A stretch of 64,000 nt of DNA from positions 5,089,001 through 5,153,000 of the forward strand of contig CM073536.1 of the NCBI GenBank assembly GCA_037074615.1, written 5' to 3'. The notes beneath the pieces are model-generated. The model was not told the origin of the DNA. It searched no databases and saw only the letters and a program-made list of their open reading frames with translations. Source of the stretch: Leucaena leucocephala. Lineage: Eukaryota; Streptophyta; Magnoliopsida; Fabales; Fabaceae. Of this stretch, positions 12,097 to 24,400 are shown piece by piece. Position numbers and translations under genes: made by a program. Position 1 is the stretch's first letter, and every line of letters begins with the position of its first letter.

Positions 12097-12741
12097 CTAG
12101 AACCTCAGAGTTAAATCCTCCTCCTCCTCAGGAACTGGTTCTTCAGCAGCAGACCCAGCATTCCCAATGGGATTATCTAACAGGTTGATATAGGGCTGAG
12201 TTCCAGCACTTTCATCAGTTTCAGACTCTTCGTCTGGAACAGGTTCTTGTCTCATCCTCACAACCACCGTGTTGTTATTCAGTTGTGGTGGTAATGTTGT
12301 GGCACGGTTCTGAGACACCGCCTTAGGAGGAGGCACGGTGGTATGGGAACCTCTGCGCCGAGCACACATTGCATCAAGACGCTGTGACGTCCTCAAGAAT
12401 CTCCTCAAGTCAGAAGCTGTGGCATTCTGGAGCCGACTTGTATGCTGTGAGCCAGAAAGGAACCCTCCTTGAGAGGCAGCGGTAGTTAAGGAGCGATTCG
12501 AGTGACGTGATGAACCAGTCACGCTGCGGATGATAGGAAACACTCCAGCGGGACGATTATCTCTGGTGAAAATACGGCGATATGCAATTAGCAGGTTTGA
12601 AACTTGAGCAGGCATGATAACAGGCCTTGTTTGGGATTGGGGACGATAATGATTGGAGAGAGAATACAGGTCCCAAGTGTCGTTAGGCATCCTTGGATTT
12701 GAAGATTGCTCGGAGGTTTTAGGGAGAGGAAGAGGGGGCAT
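12097..12741 (-). CDS. Hypothetical protein, 214 aa, EAR-like tail
   Basis: I do not recognise this protein. It is a single open frame starting MPPLPLPKTSEQ, clearly less AT-rich than its surroundings, which supports coding. The middle is basic and Ser/Arg-rich (RRIFTRDNRPAGVFPIIR, LRRFLRTSQRLD, CARRRG). The last 40 residues are very acidic (EEPVPEEEED) and end DLTLRF, one residue from the LxLxL form of the EAR repression motif. No signal peptide, no membrane span. It could be a lineage-specific nuclear protein, a fragment of a larger gene or a chance frame. Confidence 0.4.
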   Translation of the reverse strand: MPPLPLPKTSEQSSNPRMPNDTWDLYSLSNHYRPQSQTRPVIMPAQVSNLLIAYRRIFTRDNRPAGVFPIIRSVTGSSRHSNRSLTTAASQGGFLSGSQHTSRLQNATASDLRRFLRTSQRLDAMCARRRGSHTTVPPPKAVSQNRATTLPPQLNNNTVVVRMRQEPVPDEESETDESAGTQPYINLLDNPIGNAGSAAEEPVPEEEEDLTLRF

Positions 12742-14053
12742 GGTGGTATATATTAGGAGAATGCACCTATATGTATTATTGAGAGATGTATACTCATTTA
12801 ATTTTATAGGCCATCATGGATAGCATATCAAGAATTTTTGCTACAAAATTGTTATAATGATTATACAATATGTATTGGTGTTTTTTTTTTATAATTATAA
12901 AAAAAATTTAAATATTTTATCATGTATGCACTGTTGAAATCATTTTGCGTATATTTATTTATTTATTCGTAGATACATGAACACTTCTGGTATCACATAA
13001 TTAATTAACAAATTTAGTAAGATTCGGGAGATTATTTCTGAAAGAGTAAATGAGGTTCTGCCCACCTGACTCTAATTATTTATTCTGATTCGATCCATGA
13101 ACAAAGTAAATTAACAAAGAAACCAATTCAGAGATATATGCTAATAGCCAAGTAAGGTTCAATGGATTAATCCATAAAATTTTATCATTGTTACCGAACA
13201 ACATTAATCCTAACTGAATGAGTTAGGTCTGTTTAAGTATGTGATCTTAGGTTTAAATATATGTAAATATAAAATCTGTTTATAGGAGAATTGACCTTAT
13301 TTAAACCTAACACTACTCAAATTTAATTCAATAGCATTTGATATCAAGTAATACATTTTTTAAAAAAAAAATGATGATTATCTCCTCAAAAAGATTTTGA
13401 AATCTAAGACAATTGAAATGTAAAAGATGTATGTGGGAGAGTTACTTTCATTTGAACCCAACCATACTCCATTGTGACTAAATAGTACAAGATACTAAAT
13501 AATGTAAAGAATGAATGGAATTAAGCCAAAAATTCAAGACAACCTTTATACAAGATTTCAACTATCAACTTCATACAAGTGTCATCACTCACCACACCCC
13601 CATGGCATATATGCAATAAATGTTGAAACCCCTTAGATTTTTTTTTTTTACAAAAAAAGAGAGTTTTTTGCTGTTCTTGATGATTAGTTGCTTTGCTGAC
13701 AAATATAATTTTAAAACAACTTATATAAAATTATTTTTAATTTTCGTAACATTACTATTATTTTTATGTTATTATATAAATTCTATAAAAAAAATCAAGA
13801 ATATTTTTTTAAAAAAGAAAGAAAGAAAAGAACCTATCAACTTTTCAAACTATCTATGACCAAGCATAAACAATGACCTTTTTTTATTATTAAATACAAA
13901 TGAAGATAATCGAAATATTGTCTCGCATTAAATTTGAATACTTTTTTTATAGAGATTTAAATTTTAGTTCATGTTTAAGAGACTAATCATTTTCGCTAAA
14001 CTCAATCCAATGTTAGTTAACAATAACCTTGGCTTGAGCAAGTCGAATTCAAT
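12742..14053. other. AT-rich intergenic, no gene seen
   Basis: Upstream flank of the 214-aa frame. A 79-codon Lys/Phe-rich frame at 13620-13859 is an AT-composition artefact. Confidence 0.5.
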
Positions 14054-14240
14054 TTTTTTTTTTGCCCACCCGGTTCACCGGAGCTTTGCCCCGACTACAT
14101 CCGGATCCGACCCGCGTCGCGCACCTGGCTATGGTGGGTGAGTCTCCCAACGGGGATTTTCTGCGTAATCCAAGGCTCGAACTCGAGACCTCGCTTAAGC
14201 GATACCGAGCCGCTTACCACTCGGACTAACCCCCGTTAGT
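14054..14240 (-). mobile_element. tRNA-derived SINE, copy 1, with TSD
   Basis: Read on the minus strand, it starts with a tRNA-like head (TTAGTCCGAGTGGTAAGCGG, A-box-like), then GAGTTCGAGCC (B-box-like), a conserved body (GGGAGACTCACCCACCATAG) and ends in poly(A) (poly(T) on this strand). It is flanked by AAGTCGAATTCAAT (14040-14053) and AAGTCCAGTTCAAT (14241-14254), a 14-bp target duplication with two mismatches. Confidence 0.88.
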
Positions 14241-14737
14241 AAGTCCAGTTCAATTAATTCATATCTGAACCCAGCTAATGCTTAAAAAATTTTTGGGCCA
14301 ACCAAGGTGGCCTGTGCATTAGATTAGGCAGCCCAACCATAAAAGCCCGTGCAATGGATGAGCAAAATTATCAATATTAATTGATTTTATAACTATTTTA
14401 TAAATTGATTTTATAACTATTTTTCTTGATACATCTTGCAATAGTAGTATTTATCATTGTCACGAAGATGTATCATGTTTTAAACATTTTAATTTCATTT
14501 ATAATCTTGAATAAATTTCTTAAGCATCAAAACAATTATCAATCTTATGTTACATCATATAAAGGCCTCTATGCCTTAGAGAATTAATTAATGACAAAAA
14601 TAAAATGAGAGAAACATATAATGAGCTAGATATCCTTATTATACTTGAATTTACGATCAAGTTTATTACAAAACAAACTGGCCTAATGAAACAACATGTG
14701 ACAGAGAAAGAGACAGTAATTTAAATAAAATAGCTAA

Positions 14738-14926
14738 CCAACGGGGGTTAGTTTGAGTGATAAATGATTCAGTATCGCTTAAACAAAATCTCAAGTTCGA
14801 GCCTTGGCATATGCAGAAAATCCTCGTTGGGAGACTCACTCACCATAGCCAGGTGCGCGACGCGGGTAGGATCCAGATGTAGTCGAGGCAAAACTCTGGT
14901 GAAGAAGGTGGGCAACCAAAAAAAAC
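14738..14926 (+). mobile_element. tRNA-derived SINE, copy 2, with TSD
   Basis: Same family as the copy at 14054, in the opposite orientation. Head AACGGGGGTTAGTTTGAGTG, B-box-like AAGTTCGAGCC, tail GGTGGGCAACC followed by A-rich sequence. Flanked by TAAAATAGCTAA (14726-14737) and TAAAATAACTAA (14927-14938), one mismatch. Confidence 0.88.
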
Positions 14927-14940
14927 TAAAATAACTAATA

Positions 14941-14943
<3 letters not shown>

Positions 14944-14987
<44 letters not shown>
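14944..14987. repeat. (AT)n microsatellite, about 44 nt
   Basis: Uninterrupted alternating A and T directly after the 3' target duplication of the SINE at 14738. Small frames read through it are artefacts. Confidence 0.95.
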
Positions 14988-14990
<3 letters not shown>

Positions 14991-15422
14991 AAACTTTCCT
15001 CCCAGACTTGTGAAGTTATGCTCAGCTTGGGAAGTTTCGCTGCCTGTAAAGTTAGCAATGCATTCATATGATTCACAAAGTTCTACAGAACTAACCAGAG
15101 ATTTCTTCCTCTTTTTAAGGTACAAATTGTATCTACAGACCCTTCAAAAATTTGAAATTTCTTGACCCCACATTTATTATTCTGCAACTGCATATCGTAT
15201 TGCGCAGTGGAAAAAACAGTTCCCAGTTAAGCAATCAAAAGGCTCTCTCTCATCTTCCTCATCATTCAAGCCATAGATTCGGTGTTTTCTCCTCTTCACA
15301 GCAAAAACCATGGAACATCTTATTTACTGCTTTTGCCATTTCGCATGTCTAAGGGAGAGAGATCCACAGAGACTTCACTATATGCAGTGGCTCGATCTTA
15401 GATGTCCAAAAGATCATAACTT

Positions 15423-18400
15423 CTACATGATTCCATGTTCGCTGACACTACCACCAGAAATCCTTCTAAACATATGCCATAACCGTCTGCTTCTTCCAGT
15501 CCTCAAAGGACCTGAATAAGAGTGTCTTCTAAATGATCCAGATTCATCTCTACCAAATCTTGCAGATGAACTGAATAATTCTGATGCCGATAACCCTCGT
15601 TCGATATCCATTCCCCGGTCCATGTTGGTAGCAAAGTGTTGTCCTTGGATGTTATCTGGTCGTTGTGGTCTAGAAACAGTACTGATTCCCATATCCAAGT
15701 CAACAGACAAATCATCCTCGCTAGAACTTCTTGAAATTGCTACTTTCGCTTCGTCGCATTCGTTACATACGAGTTTTAAGGCCTGGACAACCTCTCCCAT
15801 GAAAGGACGGTTCGATACCTCTGGCTGCACACACATTGAAGCAATGGCTGCAACTTTAGCCACACTATCAAAAGGCACATCGGGTCCCAGTGAGGGATCA
15901 ATTATCGCTTCAAGTCCTTCTCTGCTTGTCAGCAGGGGGCGCGCCCACGCGACGAGGTTCTCTTGACCGGGAGGTTGTGACATATCTACTGGCTTTCTTC
16001 CAGTCAGAAGCTCAAGAAGAACAACACCATAGCTGTAAACATCACTCTTTACCAAAAGATGCCCAGTCATGGCATACTCTGGAGCTACATAACTGGAGCA
16101 CATTTTAAAATTGAAAATAAATCAAACCAGTGAATGAAAATGAACAATGGTAAAACTCATCTAAGAATAAAAAGGAAAGGTAAAGACTTAGTACCCGAAT
16201 GTTCCCATGACACGTGTCGATATGTGTCGGTTCTCCTCGTCAGTTGCTATCCGGGCCAGTCCAAAATCGGATACTTTTGGTATAAAATCATCTTCCAACA
16301 AGATGTTGGAAGACTTGAAGTCCCTATGTATTACGTGGGGACTTGAATCTTCATGCAAATAAGCCAAACCTCGAGCAGCACCGAGAGCTATCTTCATGCG
16401 GGAGACCCAATCAATTGGACTGGTCTCCCTGCCATCTCCTATCAGCAGATCAAAAGGAAAAGTAAAAATCCATTATGTTAAAAAAGTCTTAAAAATTAGC
16501 AAGGAACCTTAAATCCAGAGTAAGAAAATGAAGCAGATTTACCAACCATGCAAATGGGAATCCACACTGCCATTTGGAATGAGTTCATAAACCAAGCAGC
16601 GGAATGTCTCCTCTGTGCATATTCCTATCAACTTGACCAAATTTCGATGGTGCAAACGGCTAAGCATCTCAACTTCAGCTAGGAATTCGCGATCACCATG
16701 ATGATCCTCCCTCTTTAGAACCTTGACTGCCACTTTAGTCCCGTCATCAAGAGTACCACTATAAACGCGCCCAAAACCACCTTCTCCAAGTATTCTTGAA
16801 TCGTGAAACTTATTAGTGGCTCTCTCAATGTCACTCATGCTGAAAGTCTTGGCAGAACCTTTATAAGCTGCAATGCTAGATCGAAATGATGAAGATGCAG
16901 AAACTGGCCCAACTCCAGTCAATGACCCAACAGTGCCTGTGAAATTCATAATTTTGTTTATTAAGCAAAGTGGCAGAAGATTGATCAATCAAATCGTTAC
17001 TGCAGTTGTGTCATATGGCAACATCCATAACTAACCAACTTCAATTATAACTTAAAAATATGATGCTAAGAAAAATCATCCAATTGATTTGACTAATCAG
17101 TTTGTAAATAGTATTGTATTCGATAATCGGCCACTAAGACAAGCTTTTGCTCGTCCCTAACAGTTGACAGGACAAAATGCACGAGTTAATGTGTTTTTTA
17201 GAGATGGGCAGTTGCATTACCTGGGGTTTTAGAAAGAGAAGGAGGTAAAGTCCGAGGATTCGATGTTGTTTGAGATACATGATCTCTGCGCTTGAACAAC
17301 AAGACCCATGCAGCAGCAGAACATAAAAGAACGGCTACAAAAGCTGAAAGTGAAATAATGGCAATCATGCTGCCGCTAAGTCGATTCCTATGCTGTCTTT
17401 TTGGTATGTCCACCCCAATGGGCTTTATTGTCCTTCCATTATTGCCATTAGAATATGGACCACCATCTATCATTGTGATGCTCGGCGGTAGAGGAGGCGA
17501 TGGCGGTAAGCCTATACATAGAATAATTCACAAGATTTCTCACCAAAATAGCAAGAGAGATGAGAATTAAACAAAGATTTTTGTTTTTGCATGTACCTGG
17601 ATAGCTCACATATAACACTTCATAGTCTCCAAAGTAAGAAGCTTTTATAGCAACCTTTTTATGCCAAAATCTCTGAGAGGTCAAAACAGCTGTAGTGTTA
17701 TCAAAAATCTCCCCAAGTGGAACCAAATAAATTAAAACATCAGTTTCCTCTGGTTGCTGATCAGCTGATTTAGCTCCCATTATGCGAACTTGACTTTGCT
17801 TCATGAAAACTCCTATGGAAATTTCAGAAGCCAGTTCTGAAACCAAAGGGAAGAAGGTATAAAGAGAAACCCCGAGTCGAAGACCAACTTGCATGGGCCA
17901 GACACATCTGCAGGGTGCTCCGGGGGGAGAATTTGTATAGGGCTCTGTGCAGACAGTTGATAAACAGTCTGAAGAAAAAAAAATGGCACTATATTTCAGT
18001 AAAATGAATAAGGCTTGGAATAATTAAAAGAGATTAAGAAAATAAGGTGCTAGCCTTCATTAGGTGGTGGAGGTGGAAGTGCTTGAACTTTAGGCAGGAC
18101 TGGTGTCTTAGGTCTCTCGGAAGAAGACCCAGGAGGTGATTCAGGAGAAATAAATGGTACTTGCAATAGAAAACACAGTAAATCATGCAAAGTGGAAAAT
18201 AGATGATAATGAAAAGACTTGATTTTCAAATATAACTTTCCATGAATTAAAAGGATGTAATTTTTCCTCCGTACTTTTCGTAGGATGAGGGCCGAATCTG
18301 AACAATGGAGAAGGAGCATGTGAAACCTGGCTCGCTGGTGGCAAAGTTGGGAAAGAGAATGTAGTAGCTGAAGTTTCAACCATGGAAAAAAAATATATAT

Positions 18401-21400
18401 ATATATATATCAGAAACTAAAATGCCTATTAGCTATCTTCTCTATCTCCTAGAATAAATGGCTAACATCGTTTATACTTGTAAAGGTACTTACCTGGGTT
18501 AGCTGGTGGTGGACCATGATGTCTTCGTGCGCTTGTTGGGAGTAATGAAGGAGGCGTTGCTTGACATATATCAAGTAGTGAAAATGACCAAAAATAAGAA
18601 AGAAAGCAAAAAAGGAGTTTTGGTAAATTGCAGAAAGTAAATGGTGCAAAATAATAGATCAGGTTTCACACCAAACCTTGGTTAATTGAAGTAGAAGGGG
18701 AAACTAGATCTGATGATGCAGGAGCAGGACTGGGGAATATGTTCCTTTTATGATGATGCTCATGTGCAGCAGGGGCTAAAGCAAAAAAAGGTATCAATAT
18801 AAATAATGTTATTATATATATATATCAAGGTATGCTATTATAGCCTACCTTGAGGAGGGGAATGTATTGAAGCTGGAAGCGGCTTTGATGGTTTATATGA
18901 AGGCGCAGCAACTGGTGCTCCACCCTTTTTCCAATTGATAACTCTGGAAGGAGTTGATAAAGGAGAGATTGCTGCAGCTGGAACACATGTTTTCCATCAA
19001 TAAAATGTCCATGAATCACAATATTGTCTCAAAATAGCATTTACATTTCACAACTAAATAAAGAAATTAAAGCAATCAGATACAAATGCTAGACTGAACA
19101 ATTTCAGAAGGTAGAGAATTCAAATTCTGTCTATTCCGTTCTGTATAGTGTAACATATATACAAGAAAGGGGAATCAAGATCATTATGAATTTCCTGATA
19201 TCCCGGGATGTACAATGAATGACAAAATCAACCGTTATTTCTCAAATCCCTACAATCATGACATATTACCCCGTTATCCCTATAATTTCTCTAGCATATC
19301 TACACTCCCCCTCAAGTTGGACTGTATATATCAAACATGTCCAACTTGCTGATGAAATATTCGAATTTTTCTTTGCCCAGTGCTTTTGTAAGTACATCTG
19401 CCGTCTGGTCTCTTGAAGGAATGTATTTAAGCTTGATGATTCCCTCATCGATCTTTTCCCTTATAAAATGCTTATCAATCTCTACATGCTTCATTCGATC
19501 ATGTTGAACTGGGTTGTGAGAGATGTTTATGGCAGCCATATTATCAGAGTGAAGAGTAATTGGCAGGTGTGTGAGCAGTTTCAATTCCTCTAGCATCCTT
19601 TTTACCCAAATTCCCTCACAAACTCCAAGTGCTATGGCTCTGAACTCGGCTTCAGCACTGCTACTAGCTACTACATTTTGTTTTTTACTTCGCCAAGTAA
19701 CTAGGTTTCCCCATACGAAGGTGAAGTACCCAGAAGTTGATTTCCTATCTTCTTGATCACCTGCCCAATCCACATCGGTGAACATTTCAACAGTCCTTTG
19801 TTCTGACCTTTTAAACAGGAGACCACGTCCTGGTGATCCTTTCAGATATCGTAGAATTCTGTAAACTTCATTCAGATGCTTTTGCTTCGGATTATGGGAA
19901 TATTGACTTACCACACTGACGGCAAAAGCAATGTCTGGCCGTGTATGTGATAAGTAAATTAGCTTCCCCCCCATGCGTTGGTATCTTCTCAAGTCTACTT
20001 CTTTTCCTAAATTCTGATCATATTGTACTTTATCGATTCTTATCGGGGTGTCACTGGGTCTGCACCCCAACATGCCTGTTTCTTTCAAAAGATCCATGAT
20101 GTACTTCTTTTGTGAGATGTATATCCCTTTCTTTGACCTGGCGACTTCCATCCCAAGAAAGTACTTCATTTGTCCCAGATCTTTGACCTGAAACTCTTGA
20201 TTTAATGCCTTCTTAATGCGTTCTATTTCTCTTATATCATTACCTGTGAGGACAATATCATCCACATAAACTGCTAGTATGACAATGTTCCCCTTCAGAT
20301 GTTTGAAGAATAGGGTGTGGTCACTTTGTCCTTGAGTATATCCCTGAGTTTTCAAGACTTGAGTGAATCTTTCGAACCAGGCTCGAGGAGACTGCTTGAG
20401 TCCATATAGAGATTTCTTGAGTCTACAAACTTGATCTGCTCTTTCACTTGGAAACCCTGGAGGTAGCTTCATATATACTTCCTCTTTCAATTCCCCGTTT
20501 AGAAATGCATTCTTTATGTCCATTTGATGTAGTGACCAATCTAGGTTAGCAGCGAGTGATAATAATATTCGGATGGTATTCAGCTTCGCTACTGGTGCAA
20601 ATGTCTCCGTATAGTCCATACCATAAACCTGTGAGAAACCTTTTGCAACTAGCCATGCTTTATATTTATCCAAGCTCCCATCAGCAGTGTACTTTGGGGT
20701 AAAAACCCATTTACAACCCACTGGTTTTTTTCCACTGGGTAGATCAACAACTTCCCACGTGCCATTCAGTTCAAGTGCTTTCATCTCTTCCATGACAGCT
20801 TGTCTCCATTGAGGGTTAGCTAGAGCTTCATGTATGTTATTGGGTATCTCAACCTGGTCTAAATGTGAGACAAAAGTACAGTAGTGTGAGCTAAGGGCTT
20901 TATATGAGACAAACCTCTCAATAGGATGTTGGGTGCAAGTCCTCGGCTGTTTTCGTAGAGCAATTGGTAACTCAAGATCATCTTGTATGGGAACATTTGC
21001 ACTTATTATTCCGTGATCTACTTCAGGTTCAGATTCATGGATTGCATTATCTGTTTGAGAGTCTTCTCCTGTCGTGTGTCGACGTGTGTATGTTTTTTCC
21101 CACCTGTTGGTGTCTCCCCCTGAGCAAGTATTTTCTTGGTTTTGAGGCATAGGTATTGGGTCATTTGGGACAACAATCTCAAGGTCAGATGTAATGGGTG
21201 ATGGTTCTGAGTCATGCTGAGGTTGTTGAGGTTGCGATGTCTGAAATTCTCTCCAACTCTCCCCCTGAATTGAAGACGAAGGGTAATATGGAGTTGTTTC
21301 TTGGAAGGTAGTATCACAAGTGAGATAGAGTCGTTTGGAGAGAGGGTCATAACACTTGTATCCTTTCTGGGTTCCAGCATGACCCAAGAAGATGCACCGA

Positions 21401-24400
21401 GTGGCTTTAGGTTCTAGTTTAGTGGCTTGATAGAGATGGACATAAGTGGTACAACCAAAGATTCGAAGTGGAAGAGTGTTTTCCAAGTAAGGTCGGTTGT
21501 AGTAAGCCTGTAAGACTTGTAATGGTGTGCGGAAGGATAGTGGTTTGCTAGGCATGCGATTAATGAGGAATGTAGCTTGAAGAATGGCATCACTCCAATA
21601 AAAGGAAGGGACGTTGCTACCAAACATCATGGCGCGAGCGGTCTCTAAGAGGTGACGGTTTTTTCTTTCGGCAATGCCATTCTGTTGGGGGCTATGAGCA
21701 CACGAACTCTTATGTAAAATACCGTGATTGGTTAAAAAGGTGGATAGCGTTTGATTGAAATACTCAGTGCCATTGTCGGTGTGGAGAATCTGAATGTTTT
21801 CATGAAACTGGGTTTGGATCATGTGGTAAAAATATATGAAAGTTTGTGGTACTTGGGTTTTATCATTTAAAAGAAAGACCCAACTAACACGTGTATGGTC
21901 ATCAATAAACGTTATAAACCACTTTGAGTGTGTGCGATTTGGGACACGAGATGGACCCCATAAATCACTATGGATTAGGGAGAATGGTTTTGATGGGCGA
22001 TAAGGAGAACTGGGAAATGAAGTTCGATGATGTTTCGCAATCTCACAAGAGTCACAATGAAAATCAGAGTTCTTTTTATTATTGCAAATAGATGGTAGCA
22101 TAGTAGTCATGTAATGGAAATTTGGGTGTCCTAATCGTTGATGCCATACTTCTATGTCACTAGCATGAGGGAGAGACACAGCCTTACAATTACGGAGGGT
22201 CCGAGTAGTACAGTCATTCAGGTAGTAAAGACCCTCAAACTCCTTAGCAACGCCAATCATCGTCCCCGTGAGCAGATCCTGAAAAATACAGTGGGCAGCA
22301 ACAAATTTAGCATGACAGCGTTCATCACGAGTCAATTGACTAACAGATAATAAATTGCATTTTAGGTTGGGAACATGTAGGACCGCTTTGAGTGTTAGGG
22401 AATCAGTAACTTTAATATTCCCAATTCCTGCAACAATGGAGGTTGAGGCATCTGCAATTTTGACAGTGAGTTGGGATTTTGAGGGAACATATGTGGTGAA
22501 TAAAGAGCAATTATCAGTCATATGGTCAGAGGCGCCTGAGTCAACTATCCAAATAGGTCCGGAATTCATACCTTTGATGGTAGTTAAGGCTTTAAAAAAT
22601 TTACCTCGTTGTACCACACTAGCAGAAAGTGGTTTATTTTCTAAGGCTGCCAATCTTTCCAGGATTAAATTTAGCTGATCAGCAGTTGAAGTAGAACCCA
22701 CTTCACTTTGTTGAGACATGTCAGCCACATATCCCCTAGATTTACCCTTTTTTGGTTTCCAATCCGGTGGCTTGCCATGAATATCCCAACACGTATCCCT
22801 TGTATGCCCTAATTTCCTGCAATGCTCACAAAATGGACGATCTGGGTTGCGTTGATTGGGCTGAGTGTGCTGATTTGGTGGATTGGGCCTATTGGGCTTC
22901 TGGGCTCGGGAGGCTAACGCTGAAGGCTCCACTTGCGTCGCGTGAGAGGCGTCGGCGTTGGAATGGAATTCTGGCAGCATCACTTTGCGCCTGGATTCTT
23001 CATATCTCAGAGTGGAGAAAGCCTCGCGAACCGACGGGAGAGGGTCACGAGCAAGGATTCGGCTTCTAACGTCATCATACGCTGGATTCAGTCCGGCGAG
23101 CAGTTCATACAGGCGTTCCTCCTCCATCTCACGCTTGCTCTCGGTCGCGTCGTCGGCGCACCTCTAGACTCGTTCTCTGAGTTGATCGAGCTCCTGCCAT
23201 AGGGCGGTTTTCTCCAACCAGTACTCACTCAGCGACCGTGTACCCTGCTTTGCCTGCCACAGTTTCGAGCGAACATCAAAGATCACCGACGCGTTGGCTT
23301 TGTTTCCATATGCGTCACGGACTGCGTCCCAGATGGCTTTGGCTGAAGGTAAGAACATGTAGCCCTTTTTGATTCCTGGGGCCATGGCATTAATCAACCA
23401 TGACGAGACCAGTAAGTTGTCTGACTGCCATTTCCTTTGTGTCTGCGCATCGCCGAGGACTGGTGCATCAGAGGTGAGATACTCGAGTTTGTCTCTGCCA
23501 CCGATAGCTAGCTTCATCGACTGAGCCCACTCCATGAAGTTTTCGCCGGTGAGTTTCTCAGACACAAGTAAAGTCGACGACCCGTCAACATTGACGATTT
23601 TGGAGGACCCATTCTTGGGGACTCCCTCCTGGTGATCATATGAGGCCATTGACGATTCTGGTGATCGTTCTGAACCTGCCTCTGATACCATGAACAATTT
23701 CAGAAGGTAGACAATTCAAATTCTGTCTATTCCGTTCTGTATAGTGTAACATATATACAAGAAAGGGGAATCAAGATCATTATGAATTTCCTGATATCCC
23801 GGGATGTACAATGAATGACAAAATCAACCGTTATTTCTCAAATCCCTACAATCATGACATATTACCGTTATCCCTATAATTTCTCTAGCATATCTACATA
23901 GACATACTACTTCAATGGAACACACAGGATAAGGTTTATGTAGTGAGAACAAAATCAATCACATCACAGCACCTACAAAATGAATAATGCGAAAAAGTGA
24001 CTGAAAAGTAGCGAGAGAGAAAAATTCTCTTTTTAAAATTTGCACCTGGTATTTCTGTTGGAGATAATACAGGTATAACTGGGTGGACAGATGGTGGGTT
24101 AATGGGGAATGCACTTGATGGTGATGCAACTGGTGCTGCATAAAGACAACAATGAGACAAATAGAAGTGATCCCATAAATAGAAATCTAAATATTCTCAT
24201 TTCTTCCTCTCTTTAAACAAATTAAGGTACTGAAATTTACCCGGTAATATTGGCGGAGTTAAACTTGGGGAAATAGGGTGAACTAGTGGTGGGTTATGTC
24301 GCATGTTTCTTGGGGAGGATGCAACAGATTCTGCATCCAATGAGAATGATGAAGTTCAGAACCAAATAGTTGAATTCTAGAGATGATTTGGTAAGACATA

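Larger units (their letters stand above)
19095..23898 (-). mobile_element. Ty1/copia LTR retrotransposon, nearly intact
   Basis: A 4804-bp element on the minus strand with short LTRs (208 and 210 bp), an initiator-Met-type primer site, a single gag-pol frame and a polypurine tract. It is flanked by the perfect 5-bp duplication TAGAC (19090-19094 and 23899-23903). The LTRs differ by one substitution and one 2-bp indel, so the insertion is recent. It sits in the intron between exons 9 and 10 of the ALE2-like gene, in the gene's own orientation; without it and one TAGAC, that intron would be about 259 bp. Domain order (protease, integrase, reverse transcriptase, RNase H) is that of copia. Confidence 0.97.

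Noticed and set aside
14769..15125. Minus-strand frames of 118 and 78 codons
   Set aside because: They read through the SINE and the (AT)n run, giving alternating Ile-Tyr; an artefact.
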